Assembly: GCA_025054855.1 (NCBI GenBank)
Contig: JANWZS010000005.1
Span: 49,126 to 98,213, forward strand
Length of the DNA: 49,088 nt
Direction: 5' to 3'
DNA from: Candidatus Nitrosocaldus sp.
GTDB lineage: Archaea; Thermoproteota; Nitrososphaeria; Nitrososphaerales; Nitrosocaldaceae
Shown: positions 35,083 through 43,816 of the stretch, one piece after another
Position numbering within the stretch: the first letter of the stretch is position 1
How the letters are laid out: each line of letters starts with the position of its first letter
The notes under the pieces: model-generated
Databases searched by the model: none
Seen by the model: the letters and a program-made list of their open reading frames with translations, nothing else
Told to the model about the DNA's origin: nothing
Translations under genes and position numbers: made by a program

Positions 35083-37326
35083 ATGAAGATGAAGTGGAGC
35101 ATCCAGCGCAAGTTCGCCATGATGTTCATAGCAATGGCACTTATACCACTGGTTGCTGTATCCATGCTTCTTTTACAGGGTACAAGGGACAATCTATTGA
35201 ACGGGATAAGCACGAAGTACACCAACATAGCCGAAGATAGGGCAAACATAGTCAGGAGTGTTATAGAGACCAGGATGAAGCAGGCATCTGTGCTAGCATC
35301 AAACATAGGTTCAAGCATGGACGATGAGCAATTGATTAGGGGTAACATGGAGTTTCTCTGGAAGGAGTTGAGTGCAGTGGGGGCTAACCCCAAGATCATA
35401 TATGTTGCAGATAGCAGTGGTAAGGTGATAGCAAGTAGTGATGGGAGCAGGGAAGGGAGTAGCATAAGTGGGCATGAGATATTCGGTGAGGTTAGCAGTG
35501 GCAAGAGTATAGGAAGGATAGGCAGGGATGAGCAGGGTATGGTACTGCTCATAGGTGCGCCGATCATGCATGATGGTAAGGTTATAGGCGTAGTTATATT
35601 CGAGACCAGGGGAGGGGTGTTCATGAAGGCTCTTCTCAACAGGGAGAACCTTGGAGAGACTGGGGAGACGTATCTGGTGAATAGGGATATGCTGATGGTA
35701 ACCCCGTCGAGGTTCATCGAGGGGGCTGAGTTCAAGCAGGTAGTAGATACCATGCCAGTGAGGGAATGCTTCACCAATGGCAAAAACGTAGATGGCCAGA
35801 TCTATCCAGATTATAGAGATGTGCCTATATTCGGAAGCTCATACTGCATGAGCGATCTTGGGTTGGTGCTACTTGCAGAGATAGATGTGGCTGAGGCACT
35901 TGCCCCAGTACATGCCATGGAGCAGACTACATGGTTGATAGTTGGTGGTGTGGGGGCAGGTGTAGGAGCACTCTCGCTATTCGTGAGCAGGTCAATAGCA
36001 AGACCGCTGGTAGCGATAAGCAGCAAGGTTGGCATGTTAGGTTCTGGCAATCTGAATGTGAGTATAGATGGGGTTAAGAGCAACGATGAGATAGGTAGCT
36101 TAGCATCATCGCTGAATGGTACTATAGCCTCGTTCAGAGACCTAATAAGCAATGTTAAGATGAGTGCAGATAGCGTGGTCAGGAATGTGCAGGAGCTAGG
36201 GACATCCGTAGAACAGATAAACTCATCTATGCAGCAGATATCCACAGGAATACAGCAGGTTTCAAGGGGCTCACAGGATCAGGCATCAAGGATCAATGAG
36301 ATAAGCAAGAATGTCGAGGGTATAACGATAAGCATAAACGATACCAACAAGAAGATGAATACACTCGTAGAGTTCTCGAACGAGGTTGCAGAGACTGTGA
36401 GGAAGAGCATGAACTCTGCTGAGCAGGCAAGTAGAAGTCTGGAGAGTATGATGAATGTCAGCAATGAATCGTCTAACAAGATGAATGCATTGCTTGAGAA
36501 GACTGCTAGAATAACAACCGTACTAGATGTTATACAGAAGATTGCAGAACAGACCAACATGCTTGCACTCAACGCTGCTATAGAGGCAGCAAGGGCTGGT
36601 GAAGCAGGGAGAGGGTTTGCTGTAGTTGCTGAGGAGGTTAGAGCATTGGCAATGAACTCTGCAAAGGCGAGCGAGGAGATTGCCAGGATAATAGAGGATA
36701 TACAGAATGATGCAAAGAGTACTGCCGATATAATAAACATGAATGCAAAGGAGGTTGGTGAAGGCAAGGTAGTCATAGAGCAGGGAGTGAAGGGTCTAGA
36801 GAATATAGCATCAAAGGTTCAGGAGATGATAGGGCTGGTGAATGGGGTCAGCTCACAACTACAGGCACAGATAAGCTCCATAGATGAGATAAATAAGAGC
36901 ATATCTGAGATAGCTGCGGTATCGGAGGAGAATGCCTCAGCGACTGAGGAGATAACTGCTGCTGTTGAGGAGCAGAGTGCAGCACTACACGTTATAACAG
37001 AGAAGGTGCAGGAACTGATAAGATTGAACGAGGAGTTGAAGAGGTCCATGGCAGGATTCAAGTTTGATAAGGAAGATGGTAGGCATGATGTGATGGTGAA
37101 GGAAGAAGGGCAAGCAGGTGGTAAGCGTGGAGAGGGCAAGTTAAAGCAAGAAGCGGAAGAGAGAGTAGTAGGGAAGGAGAAGATGAACGATGGAGGTAAG
37201 AGCGGTAAGAAGGGTAAGATAATAGAGGTCAGAGCACCTGCGCCTACAAGATATGCAGATGGAGGGACTAGTATAGGCAATGGTCATGATGACACTAGTG
37301 ATATTGCAAATGGTAGCAATAGGTGA
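35083..37326 (+). CDS. mcp: Transmembrane methyl-accepting chemotaxis protein
   Basis: A 747-residue chemoreceptor: membrane span 1 (about 10-28), an extracytoplasmic Cache-like sensor (about 30-280, with [16 protein letters not shown] and [20 protein letters not shown]), span 2 (about 283-302), HAMP (about 303-355), and a long cytoplasmic coiled coil with the conserved tip [20 protein letters not shown] at about 485-505. The last 70 residues are Lys/Glu/Gly-rich with no CheR-docking pentapeptide. It senses an external ligand and controls CheA. ATG 35083 is drawn; ATG 35089 has AGGTG at better spacing (7 nt). The frame stays open upstream to 34810 only because it overlaps the divergent gene. 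It is first of mcp-cheW-cheY-cheB-cheA. Confidence 0.93.
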   Translation: MKMKWSIQRKFAMMFIAMALIPLVAVSMLLLQGTRDNLLNGISTKYTNIAEDRANIVRSVIETRMKQASVLASNIGSSMDDEQLIRGNMEFLWKELSAVGANPKIIYVADSSGKVIASSDGSREGSSISGHEIFGEVSSGKSIGRIGRDEQGMVLLIGAPIMHDGKVIGVVIFETRGGVFMKALLNRENLGETGETYLVNRDMLMVTPSRFIEGAEFKQVVDTMPVRECFTNGKNVDGQIYPDYRDVPIFGSSYCMSDLGLVLLAEIDVAEALAPVHAMEQTTWLIVGGVGAGVGALSLFVSRSIARPLVAISSKVGMLGSGNLNVSIDGVKSNDEIGSLASSLNGTIASFRDLISNVKMSADSVVRNVQELGTSVEQINSSMQQISTGIQQVSRGSQDQASRINEISKNVEGITISINDTNKKMNTLVEFSNEVAETVRKSMNSAEQASRSLESMMNVSNESSNKMNALLEKTARITTVLDVIQKIAEQTNMLALNAAIEAARAGEAGRGFAVVAEEVRALAMNSAKASEEIARIIEDIQNDAKSTADIINMNAKEVGEGKVVIEQGVKGLENIASKVQEMIGLVNGVSSQLQAQISSIDEINKSISEIAAVSEENASATEEITAAVEEQSAALHVITEKVQELIRLNEELKRSMAGFKFDKEDGRHDVMVKEEGQAGGKRGEGKLKQEAEERVVGKEKMNDGGKSGKKGKIIEVRAPAPTRYADGGTSIGNGHDDTSDIANGSNR

Positions 37327-37331
37327 TGGAT

Positions 37332-37787
37332 ATGATGAGCAGCAGCGTCAATAACATCCTCAACTTACTTTTATTCAAACTACAGATAAGCAATGATAAT
37401 GTTGAGTACTATGCTGTTGATGTGGATAAGATATACGAGATAAGAGCAATGGAGAAGATAACCAGGATACCAGAGGCGAGGGTGATATCTGGCATAATGA
37501 ACCTTAGAGGTAAGATAATATCTGTAGTTGATATAAAGAATATCCTGGGCTATAACAGTAACACTGACCCCAAGAGGATACTTATAGCGGATGTGAATGG
37601 TACTATGCTGGGTCTGATGGTTGATGATGTTGAGCAGGTAGCAAAGATTGCAAGTGATAGCATAGAGTTCAATGCAGCAATACTCGATAACGTACCATAC
37701 ATAAAGGGGATAATAAAGATGCAGGATAAGCTGGTTGTCTACATAGATATCGATAAGCTATTTGATATAAAGGGAGGTATAGGTTGA
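37332..37787 (+). CDS. cheW: Chemotaxis coupling protein CheW
   Basis: A 151-residue two-subdomain beta-barrel adaptor linking receptors to CheA. Typical segments: LLFKLQISNDNVEYYAVDVD, ITRIPEARVISGIMNLRGKI and PYIKGIIKMQDKLVVYIDID. The conserved NLRG motif is intact. ATG 37332 follows the AGGTGAT site (37321-37327) that overlaps the mcp stop; ATG 37335 is equally possible. Its stop overlaps the cheY ATG (TGATG), so translation is coupled. Confidence 0.93.
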   Translation: MMSSSVNNILNLLLFKLQISNDNVEYYAVDVDKIYEIRAMEKITRIPEARVISGIMNLRGKIISVVDIKNILGYNSNTDPKRILIADVNGTMLGLMVDDVEQVAKIASDSIEFNAAILDNVPYIKGIIKMQDKLVVYIDIDKLFDIKGGIG

Positions 37788-38170
37788 TGATGATACAGAA
37801 GAACCTGATCAAGATAATGGTTGTTGATGATGCAGCATTCATGAGGATTGTGCTGAAGGATATACTGAAGAACCTTGGCTACACAAACATCATAGAGGCG
37901 CCAGATGGGCTCGCAGCCATCGAGCAGTACAAGAAGTTCAAACCTGATCTGGTGACTATGGATGTCAACATGCCCAAGATGGATGGCATACAAGCATTGA
38001 AGCAGATAGTGAAGATAAATCCCATGGCCAAGGTGATAATGGTTACTGCAGTAGAGCAGCGCTACATAGTACAGGAGGCGATAAGGAATGGAGCAAAAGA
38101 TTACATAGTGAAGCCATTCGATCGTGCGATGGTGGGTACTGTGATAGAGAGAGTGTTGAATACACGATAG
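37787..38170 (+). CDS. cheY: Chemotaxis response regulator CheY
   Basis: A 127-residue stand-alone receiver with all key residues: acidic pair D14-D15, phosphoacceptor D59 (LVTMDVNMP), T87 (VIMVTA) and K109 (YIVKPF). Phosphorylated by CheA, it should carry the signal to the archaellum motor. Archaeal CheY normally contacts the adaptor CheF, but none is found in this window. ATG 37787 has GGGAGGT (37772-37778) 8 nt upstream. Confidence 0.95.
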   Translation: MMIQKNLIKIMVVDDAAFMRIVLKDILKNLGYTNIIEAPDGLAAIEQYKKFKPDLVTMDVNMPKMDGIQALKQIVKINPMAKVIMVTAVEQRYIVQEAIRNGAKDYIVKPFDRAMVGTVIERVLNTR

Positions 38171-38175
38171 GATGA

Positions 38176-38211
38176 ATGGATGGATTGATGGATGGATTGA
38201 TGGATGGATTG
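38176..38211 (+). repeat. Three perfect 12-bp tandem repeats between cheY and cheB
   Basis: ATGGATGGATTG repeated three times without error directly after the cheY stop and before the cheB Shine-Dalgarno (AAGGTG, 38215-38220). Unit gain or loss would leave reading frames untouched but would change the cheY-cheB spacing. Confidence 0.95.
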
Positions 38212-38227
38212 GATAAGGTGTATACCC

Positions 38228-39274
38228 ATGACAGATGGACAGATTGGTAACCGTGGCAGCAGTGATAGGATGATCAATGTTGTGATAGTCAATGATTCCC
38301 CCTATTTCTTATCTGTATTGGAGGAGATTGTTAAGAGTAACAACTTTAATGTTATAGGTAGGTTCACGAATGCAAAGAATGCGTTGAACTTTATTTGTAA
38401 CAGAAATGATGTTGATGTCATACTACTTGATCTTGAGATGCCAGATATGGACGGTATATCGTTCATCGAACATACGTTGCGGGAGAGGTTTATACCTACA
38501 ATAGTAACAACCAACTATGATGAATCATGGATAGCAAAGATATCTAGCATAGGGGCCGTTGATTTCGTTAGCATGAATGATAAGCAGATCACTGAACTGA
38601 ACAGCATAATAGCACAGAAGATAAGATTGGCATATATAATGAATACGATGACAAGACCTAGCAGTAGAAAGGCTAATGGTAGCACTCATAATAATAATAG
38701 ATATGTTCCCTATGATGGAAAGATAGTTATAATAGGTGCATCCACTGGTGCACCAAAGATAGTGACAGATATACTTGCATCTATACCCTCAGATATAAGG
38801 GCTTGCATTATGATAGTACAGCATATGCCCAAGGGGTTCACAGATACATATGTCACGATGCTGGCAAGTAAAGCAAGTATCAAGGTCAAGAAGGCATCTG
38901 ATAATGATAGAATACTCAATGGCACTGCATTGGTAGCCCCAGCGGATTACCATCTGATAGTTGATCATAACCATGTAAGGCTAGAACAGGGGCCAAAGTA
39001 TGCCCATGTAAGACCGTCTGCAAATGTAACCATGGTGACTGCAGCGAACACTTATGGACCGAAGGTAGTTGGTGTACTGCTCTCTGGCATGGGCTTTGAT
39101 GGTGCGCTTGGTCTGAAGGTTATAAAGCTCAATGGAGGATTCACGATGGTACAGGATGAGAGAACCTCAGTCGTATTCGGCATGGCCAAGACTGCATGCA
39201 TGGTCAATGCTGTAGATCAGGTCATTCCTGCAGATAAGATTGCTGATTGGATAGTAAGAGCGGTCAAGAGGTGA
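38228..39274 (+). CDS. cheB: Receptor methylesterase CheB with degenerate receiver domain
   Basis: A 348-residue protein. Receiver at 14-125: N22-D23 replaces the usual Asp-Asp pair, D68 is the phosphoacceptor, and the invariant Lys of VTKP is replaced (VDFVSMND, M116). Linker at about 140-162 is Asn/Ser-rich. The methylesterase domain has its full triad: S172 in GASTGAP, H199 in VQHMPKGF and D291 in GMGFDGAL. It demethylates or deamidates receptors against CheR. ATG 38228 was chosen for the AAGGTG 7 nt upstream and because upstream codons lie inside the 12-bp repeats. The receiver changes suggest weak or phosphorylation-independent control. Confidence 0.92.
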   Translation: MTDGQIGNRGSSDRMINVVIVNDSPYFLSVLEEIVKSNNFNVIGRFTNAKNALNFICNRNDVDVILLDLEMPDMDGISFIEHTLRERFIPTIVTTNYDESWIAKISSIGAVDFVSMNDKQITELNSIIAQKIRLAYIMNTMTRPSSRKANGSTHNNNRYVPYDGKIVIIGASTGAPKIVTDILASIPSDIRACIMIVQHMPKGFTDTYVTMLASKASIKVKKASDNDRILNGTALVAPADYHLIVDHNHVRLEQGPKYAHVRPSANVTMVTAANTYGPKVVGVLLSGMGFDGALGLKVIKLNGGFTMVQDERTSVVFGMAKTACMVNAVDQVIPADKIADWIVRAVKR

Positions 39275-39280
39275 GTATGA

Positions 39281-40987
39281 ATGAGTGACATAGACAGTAA
39301 CAAGGAGTACAGGGAATTATTTGTGATAGAGGCGAATGAGCATATCCAGAACATGAATAATGAACTACTAGCATATGAACAGGATGGTGCTAGAGAGCGT
39401 ATAGACAGCATATTCAGATCAGTTCATACGTTGAAAGGTATGGCAGGTACTATGGGTTATGAGAATATAAGGCTTCTGTGCAAGACCATAGAGAATGTCC
39501 TTGATGCACTCAGGAATGGAAGCATGGGATTTGAAAAGCGTATAGCAGATGTACTCTTCAAATGCTTTGACGTTCTGAGCAGGCTAGTCAATGATGAGAA
39601 TATAATGCTGGATATCTCAACATATATAGATGAGCTATCATCACTTGTAGTTAACAGAACTGCCGATGCTGCAGAGAATGATGATGGTAGTAATGGTACA
39701 GTTGGTGTTGGTAACAGTAACAAGAGCGAGATATCAAATGAGCAAGATCAGTTACCCACCACAATCACAGTTAGGCTCGAGGATCTAGATAGGCTCGTTG
39801 ATCTCGTGGGAGAGCTGGTCATAGCAAAATCTAGACTGAGGGGCATGATCATGAACAACAATGCTACCATGGAGGCCCAACTGACACACCTTGATAGACT
39901 GATCTCAGATCTCCAGTACAATGTTATGAAGCTCAGGCTAGTTCCATTGAGCACTGTATTCAGCAGATTCCCGAGGCTTGTTAGGGATACCGCATCCAGG
40001 GTGGGCAAGGAGGTCAAGCTTGAGATCGAGGGGGCTGAGTTGGAGGTCGATAGGAGCATACTCCAGGCGATAACCGATCCTCTGGTGCATATGCTAAGGA
40101 ATGCCATAGATCATGGTATAGAGAGCAGGGAGGAGAGGATCAGCAAGGGCAAGGGAGAGGTTGGTCTTGTGAAGGTTACTGCGAGCAAGGTTGAGGACAG
40201 GATAAGCATAACGGTGGAGGATGATGGTAAGGGTATAGATGTTGAGGCCTTGAAGAAGAAGGCCATAGAGAAGGGTCTGATAAGCAGTGAGGAGGCAGAG
40301 AAGATGAGCGATGATGAGGCACTAAGATTGATAGGGACTCCAGGGTTATCTACAGCGAAGGAGGTGACAGATATATCTGGTAGGGGCGTTGGTATGGATG
40401 TTGTATTCAGGCAGGTTAGCAAGTTTGGAGGTTATGTGAGCATAGAGAGCAGGAAGGATGTAGGCACCAGGATCACACTGAACATACCCATGAACGTGTC
40501 CATAATATCTGGTCTACTTGTACACGTATACGGGGAGAGGTACATAATACCCGCATCGAACGTTGTAACGACTATGAAGGTTAAGAGCAGCGAGGTGATG
40601 CATATACACGGTAGGAAGGTAATAAGGATAAGGGATAAGGATGATGGTGATGATGGAGGTGTGGATAAGATAATACCGCTTGTAGAGATGGCCTATATGC
40701 TAGGCATAAATGGTTACAGTCCTGGTAATGATAATGGTAATGGTAGTAGTGGTAATAGTAGTGGTGGTAGTAGTAGTAGTGGTAATGGTAATGACAGCAG
40801 CAGCAGTATAGTCATAGTCAACAACAAGGGCAAGAGTATAGGATTCATAGTGGACTCATTCGAGTATATGAAGGAGATAGTGGTCAAACGTGTTGCAGGG
40901 TTGAACGGGAGGTTCGTTGATGCAACGATAGCCTCTGATGGTTCGGCTGTGCTTATACTGGATATAGCACAGTTGGTAAGAGGTTAG
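39281..40987 (+). CDS. cheA: Chemotaxis histidine kinase CheA without a P2 domain
   Basis: A 568-residue kinase. P1 HPt domain 1-105 with phospho-acceptor H49 (RSVHTLKGMAG). Residues about 110-160 are a Ser/Asn/Asp-rich linker where the CheY-binding P2 domain usually sits; no P2 fold is seen. P3 dimerisation 162-225 (DRLVDLVGELVIAKSRLRG); P4 ATPase with N box HMLRNAIDHGIE, G1 EDDGKGID and G2 GRGVGMDVV; P5 CheW-like about 400-568, interrupted by a Gly/Ser/Asn insert at about 480-508. It phosphorylates CheY and CheB. ATG 39281 has GAGGTGA overlapping the cheB stop. A short piece of P3 sequence is duplicated at 44673-44749. Confidence 0.94.
   Translation: MSDIDSNKEYRELFVIEANEHIQNMNNELLAYEQDGARERIDSIFRSVHTLKGMAGTMGYENIRLLCKTIENVLDALRNGSMGFEKRIADVLFKCFDVLSRLVNDENIMLDISTYIDELSSLVVNRTADAAENDDGSNGTVGVGNSNKSEISNEQDQLPTTITVRLEDLDRLVDLVGELVIAKSRLRGMIMNNNATMEAQLTHLDRLISDLQYNVMKLRLVPLSTVFSRFPRLVRDTASRVGKEVKLEIEGAELEVDRSILQAITDPLVHMLRNAIDHGIESREERISKGKGEVGLVKVTASKVEDRISITVEDDGKGIDVEALKKKAIEKGLISSEEAEKMSDDEALRLIGTPGLSTAKEVTDISGRGVGMDVVFRQVSKFGGYVSIESRKDVGTRITLNIPMNVSIISGLLVHVYGERYIIPASNVVTTMKVKSSEVMHIHGRKVIRIRDKDDGDDGGVDKIIPLVEMAYMLGINGYSPGNDNGNGSSGNSSGGSSSSGNGNDSSSSIVIVNNKGKSIGFIVDSFEYMKEIVVKRVAGLNGRFVDATIASDGSAVLILDIAQLVRG
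40722..40807 (+). repeat. In-frame GGTAAT/GGTAGT microsatellite in cheA
   Basis: An 86-bp run of GGT, AGT and AAT triplets ending in AGC repeats codes for about 28 Gly/Ser/Asn/Asp residues inside the P5 regulatory domain. It looks like slippage-made sequence comparable to the smc hinge repeat. Confidence 0.85.
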
Positions 40988-41056
40988 GGTTGATCATGGT
41001 GTTGGTGTTGTGTTACCATGCATGATCCACGCTGCCTCCTAATCAGAGTATAATGG

Positions 41057-41153
41057 CGCCCTGGCCGGGATTTGAACCCGGGCCGCAGGTGTGACAGACC
41101 CGCATACTGGACCAGGTTTTACGGCTCGTAGCGAGCCTCTATACTACCAGGGC
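41057..41153 (-). tRNA. tRNA-Asp (anticodon GTC) with a 22-nt intron in the D loop
   Basis: Reverse strand. Exons form a 75-nt cloverleaf: acceptor GCCCTGG/CCAGGGC, D stem GTAT/GTAT, anticodon stem CGGGT/ACCTG with loop CTGTCAC (anticodon GTC), T arm CCGGG-TTCAAAT-CCCGG, and discriminator G, an Asp identity base. The D loop carries 22 extra nt (about 41117-41138) including a perfect GGCTCG-CTA-CGAGCC hairpin; removing them restores a normal AGCCTGGTCCA loop. This is a non-canonical archaeal tRNA intron. CCA is not encoded. It is divergent from tRNA-Lys, 116 bp away. Confidence 0.9.
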
Positions 41154-41269
41154 ACGCATACACCAGCACCGATCCTTCCCTTCCTACCATTACTCTTACT
41201 CATACCCCTTTAAAATTTTTCAGGCAGGTAGATAAGATTAAAATCTGGCTTGAGAGGTTGACTGCTAGA

Positions 41270-41424
41270 GGGCCCGTAGCTCAGCCAGGTAGAGCATCGG
41301 ATGCTGATGCACGTCGGGTGAGACTTTTAACCTGCTGGGATCAGAGGGATGGAGTAGGGAGGGAGGGAGGAGGGAATGAGGGAAGGATATCCGGTGGTCG
41401 CGGGATCGAAGCCCGCCGGGCCCG
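41270..41424 (+). tRNA. tRNA-Lys (anticodon TTT) with two introns
   Basis: Exons give a 74-nt cloverleaf: acceptor GGGCCCG/CGGGCCC, D stem GCTC/GAGC, anticodon stem TCGGA/TCCGG, loop CTTTTAA, T stem GCGGG/CCCGC with loop ATCGAAG (A54 where T is usual), and discriminator G. Intron 1 is about 22 nt (41302-41323) in the 5' side of the anticodon stem at position 31/32, a non-canonical site. Intron 2 is about 59 nt (41330-41388) at the canonical 37/38 site and is G-rich, including GGGAGGGAGGGAGGAGGG at 41357-41374. Splice points can shift by one base. ATTAAAATC at 41238-41246 is a TATA box 26-28 nt upstream. Confidence 0.88.
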
Positions 41425-41461
41425 CATATCCGTTCATCGATTGGGCTACGCTAGGCATGGA

Positions 41462-41908
41462 TCAGGCTATCCAGGTAGCGAGTGCCAATGGCTCTACCTT
41501 GACCACGATGTTATCCCTGCTAGAGTCTATCAGCCTCCTGCTCAGTTGCTTATCTGCTGAGCCCAGGTACTTGGTCACCTGCTCGACCATTATACCCCTT
41601 GCAAGTTCAACATCGTCTATTATGCTGGCGTTGCCCTTGCCCCTGACCCCTCTAGGCCTACCATCAACTACCTCATCGACGAGGAAGTAGACCCTGTTGT
41701 TGGCAGTAAGCAGTCTAGCCTTCTTGCTAGCCCTGTGGACCTCAAGGTAGAATACCCCGCCCCTGTACACGAACCAGAGGGGATGGACCATGGGGTATAG
41801 ATCCACATCTACCATCGCAAGGCGGAGTAGCAGTGGTCGCTTAAGGAACTCCTCAACCTCCTCCATGCTCATGCTCCTCCACCATGGGTCTGCCCTGATG
41901 ATCCTCAT
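41462..41908 (-). CDS. PNPOx-like (split-barrel) flavin or F420-binding protein
   Basis: A 148-residue protein of the pyridoxamine-5'-phosphate oxidase-like split-barrel fold: MSMEEVEEFLKRPLLLRLAM, YPMVHPLWFVYRGGVFYLEV, RASKKARLLTANNRVYFLVDE and the late RLIDSSRDNIVVKVEPLALATW. Such proteins bind FMN or F420 and reduce or oxidise small molecules; many act in F420-dependent reactions in archaea. The precise substrate is unknown. The ATG at 41908 lies after a weak reverse-strand TATA (AGGTTATT, about 41935-41942). Confidence 0.75.
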   Translation of the reverse strand: MRIIRADPWWRSMSMEEVEEFLKRPLLLRLAMVDVDLYPMVHPLWFVYRGGVFYLEVHRASKKARLLTANNRVYFLVDEVVDGRPRGVRGKGNASIIDDVELARGIMVEQVTKYLGSADKQLSRRLIDSSRDNIVVKVEPLALATWIA

Positions 41909-42003
41909 ACTCTTGTATGGGAGGAGGGAGGAATAACCTTATCGCTATGGTGTAGCATTGTTATCCATAGAATATATAAGGAAGGACAGTGCTGGTAATA
42001 GCA

Positions 42004-43395
42004 ATGAAGCCTGTAGGGATAGATGATATAGCGATATATGTACCCCCTCTCTACATAGACTTCAAGGATTTTGCTGAGGCAAGGAATATGGACCCGAGCA
42101 AGTTGGAGTATGGTATAGGTATAAGGAAGATGGCCATAGTCGATTCGGATCAGGACCCAGCATGCATGGCTGCAAACGCATGCCTCAGACTCATGCAGAA
42201 GAACAACCTCAAGCCAAGTGATATAGGCAGGTTATACGTTGCTACTGAGTCTGGCCTGGATGAGTCCAAGGCCATGAACTCCTATGTGATAGGGATGCTT
42301 GAGCAGGTATACGGTCGGGGCACGTTCGAGCACTGTGGAGGGATAGAGTGCAAGTTCGCATGTGTCTCTGGCTCCTATGCGCTGTACGATAACACGAACT
42401 GGATAAGGTGCGATGAGCACAACGGCAAGTACGCAATAGTCATAGTGAGTGATATAGCAAAGTACGATATAGGTTCGTCTGGTGAATACACGCAGGGTGC
42501 TGGAGCGGTTGCTATGCTTATAAAGGAGGAGCCTAGGCTCCTTGCATTCGACCAGAAGGTTACATCTACAGTTATAAGCAACGAGCATGACTTCTATAGG
42601 CCATTCGCCAGAACAACACCCATAGTCAATGGACACTACTCCAACCTCGCATACCTCATATATGTGAAGAAGGCCATGCTCATGTACAAGCAGAAGGCTA
42701 TAGAGACTGGGCTCATAAGGTTGAAGCCGGATGAATCGATAATAGATCATATAGACCTGTTGGCGATGCACCTACCATACTCCAAGATGGGCAAGAATGC
42801 CCTTGCGTTCCTGCTCAGGCATGAGTGGAGGAGCCTCCCAAAGTGGAAGCGTATACTGGCCAAGGTAGGGATGGAGGAACCAAAGCCACCAGAGGGCATG
42901 GGCACCATAGAGGCAATACTATCTGACAGGGAGTTCATGAAGAGGGATGAGGAGTTCAGGAGGAGGTTCATGGAGACCGAGGAGTACAGGGAGGTATTCG
43001 AGAACAAACTTGCGAGTTCGCTCAAGGCATCGGAGATTGTTGGGAACCTATACACTGGCTCGCTCTACATGGGCTTCAGGAGTGAGGTGGAGTATGAGTA
43101 CAGGAAGGGTAGGGATCTGGCAGGATTGAGGGTAGGGTTCGCATCCTACGGCTCTGGGTGCAGTGCCATGGCATTCTCTGGAGTGATACAGGAGAGGTAC
43201 AGGGAGGTAGTAGGTAGGATGGACCTTGAGAGGGAGATAGGGGAGAGGAGGAGGATAACGATGGAGGAGTATGAGCAGTTGCATAGAGGGGTGAGGGATG
43301 TACAGGAGAGGATAGTGAACAAGAGCGGGGAGTTTGTACTGGTTGGTATAGGGAAGAGGGGAGAGGGCTTCAGGGAGTACGTATTCTTGAACTGA
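42004..43395 (+). CDS. Hydroxymethylglutaryl-CoA synthase
   Basis: A 463-residue thiolase-fold enzyme joining acetyl-CoA and acetoacetyl-CoA in the mevalonate pathway for isoprenoid lipids. Visible catalytic residues: E82 (ATESGLDESKA), C120 (ECKFACVSGS) and H256 (MHLPYSKMGK), with HDFYRPF, GEYTQGAGAVAML and GFASYGSGCSAMAF. It is longer than the roughly 350-residue euryarchaeal enzyme and closer to the bacterial/eukaryotic type, with a Lys/Arg/Glu-rich helical stretch at 300-345. ATG 42004 lies 28 nt after the TATA AATATATAAG (41971-41980), so it is leaderless; GTG 41989 is disfavoured. Confidence 0.9.
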   Translation: MKPVGIDDIAIYVPPLYIDFKDFAEARNMDPSKLEYGIGIRKMAIVDSDQDPACMAANACLRLMQKNNLKPSDIGRLYVATESGLDESKAMNSYVIGMLEQVYGRGTFEHCGGIECKFACVSGSYALYDNTNWIRCDEHNGKYAIVIVSDIAKYDIGSSGEYTQGAGAVAMLIKEEPRLLAFDQKVTSTVISNEHDFYRPFARTTPIVNGHYSNLAYLIYVKKAMLMYKQKAIETGLIRLKPDESIIDHIDLLAMHLPYSKMGKNALAFLLRHEWRSLPKWKRILAKVGMEEPKPPEGMGTIEAILSDREFMKRDEEFRRRFMETEEYREVFENKLASSLKASEIVGNLYTGSLYMGFRSEVEYEYRKGRDLAGLRVGFASYGSGCSAMAFSGVIQERYREVVGRMDLEREIGERRRITMEEYEQLHRGVRDVQERIVNKSGEFVLVGIGKRGEGFREYVFLN

Positions 43396-43434
43396 GGTTA
43401 TATATCATCCTCTTTTATTGATTATACATTCAGA

Positions 43435-43698
43435 TCATGGTATAGGACCTTCACCGCCTACACCTGCACCCCCTCCCTGCAGTTGGGACTGTGTCTGTGC
43501 TTGTGCTTGTGCCTGCTCCCTTGCCTTCTCTCTCTCCTCCAGCATCTTCAGGCTAAAGTCGTTTGGTATAGCATACACTACTATCGCTATGAGGATGAGT
43601 GATACTGCCATGACAAGGATCTCCCACCTTATCTTGTATATGGCGCTCCTCTCACTCTCTTCCATACCATTACTTCTCCCCTCCAACTTATATGCCAT
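43435..43698 (-). CDS. Small single-span membrane protein with Gln/Ala tail
   Basis: An 87-residue protein: a basic/acidic N-terminus, one membrane span at about 27-45 (RWEILVMAVSLILIAIVVYAI), a charged helix, then a Gln/Ala repeat (AREQAQAQAQTQSQLQ) and a Gly/Pro-rich end. A reverse-strand TATA (GTTTAAAT, about 43725-43732) lies near 28 nt before the ATG. No family is recognised. It is convergent with HMG-CoA synthase. Confidence 0.55.
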   Translation of the reverse strand: MAYKLEGRSNGMEESERSAIYKIRWEILVMAVSLILIAIVVYAIPNDFSLKMLEEREKAREQAQAQAQTQSQLQGGGAGVGGEGPIP

Positions 43699-43816
43699 TC
43701 TGCCTCTGCTTCCATGTTAGGATCTATAGATTTAAACGTGTTCTAACAATAATAATACAAAAGGCTATCATCGTAATAGTAATCTTTTAAAGGAAATAAA
43801 AGTAAAGATAAAATAC

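Noticed and set aside
41258-41560. Open frame running through tRNA-Lys on the + strand
   Set aside because: It is translated tRNA and intron sequence plus the antisense of the PNPOx-like gene.
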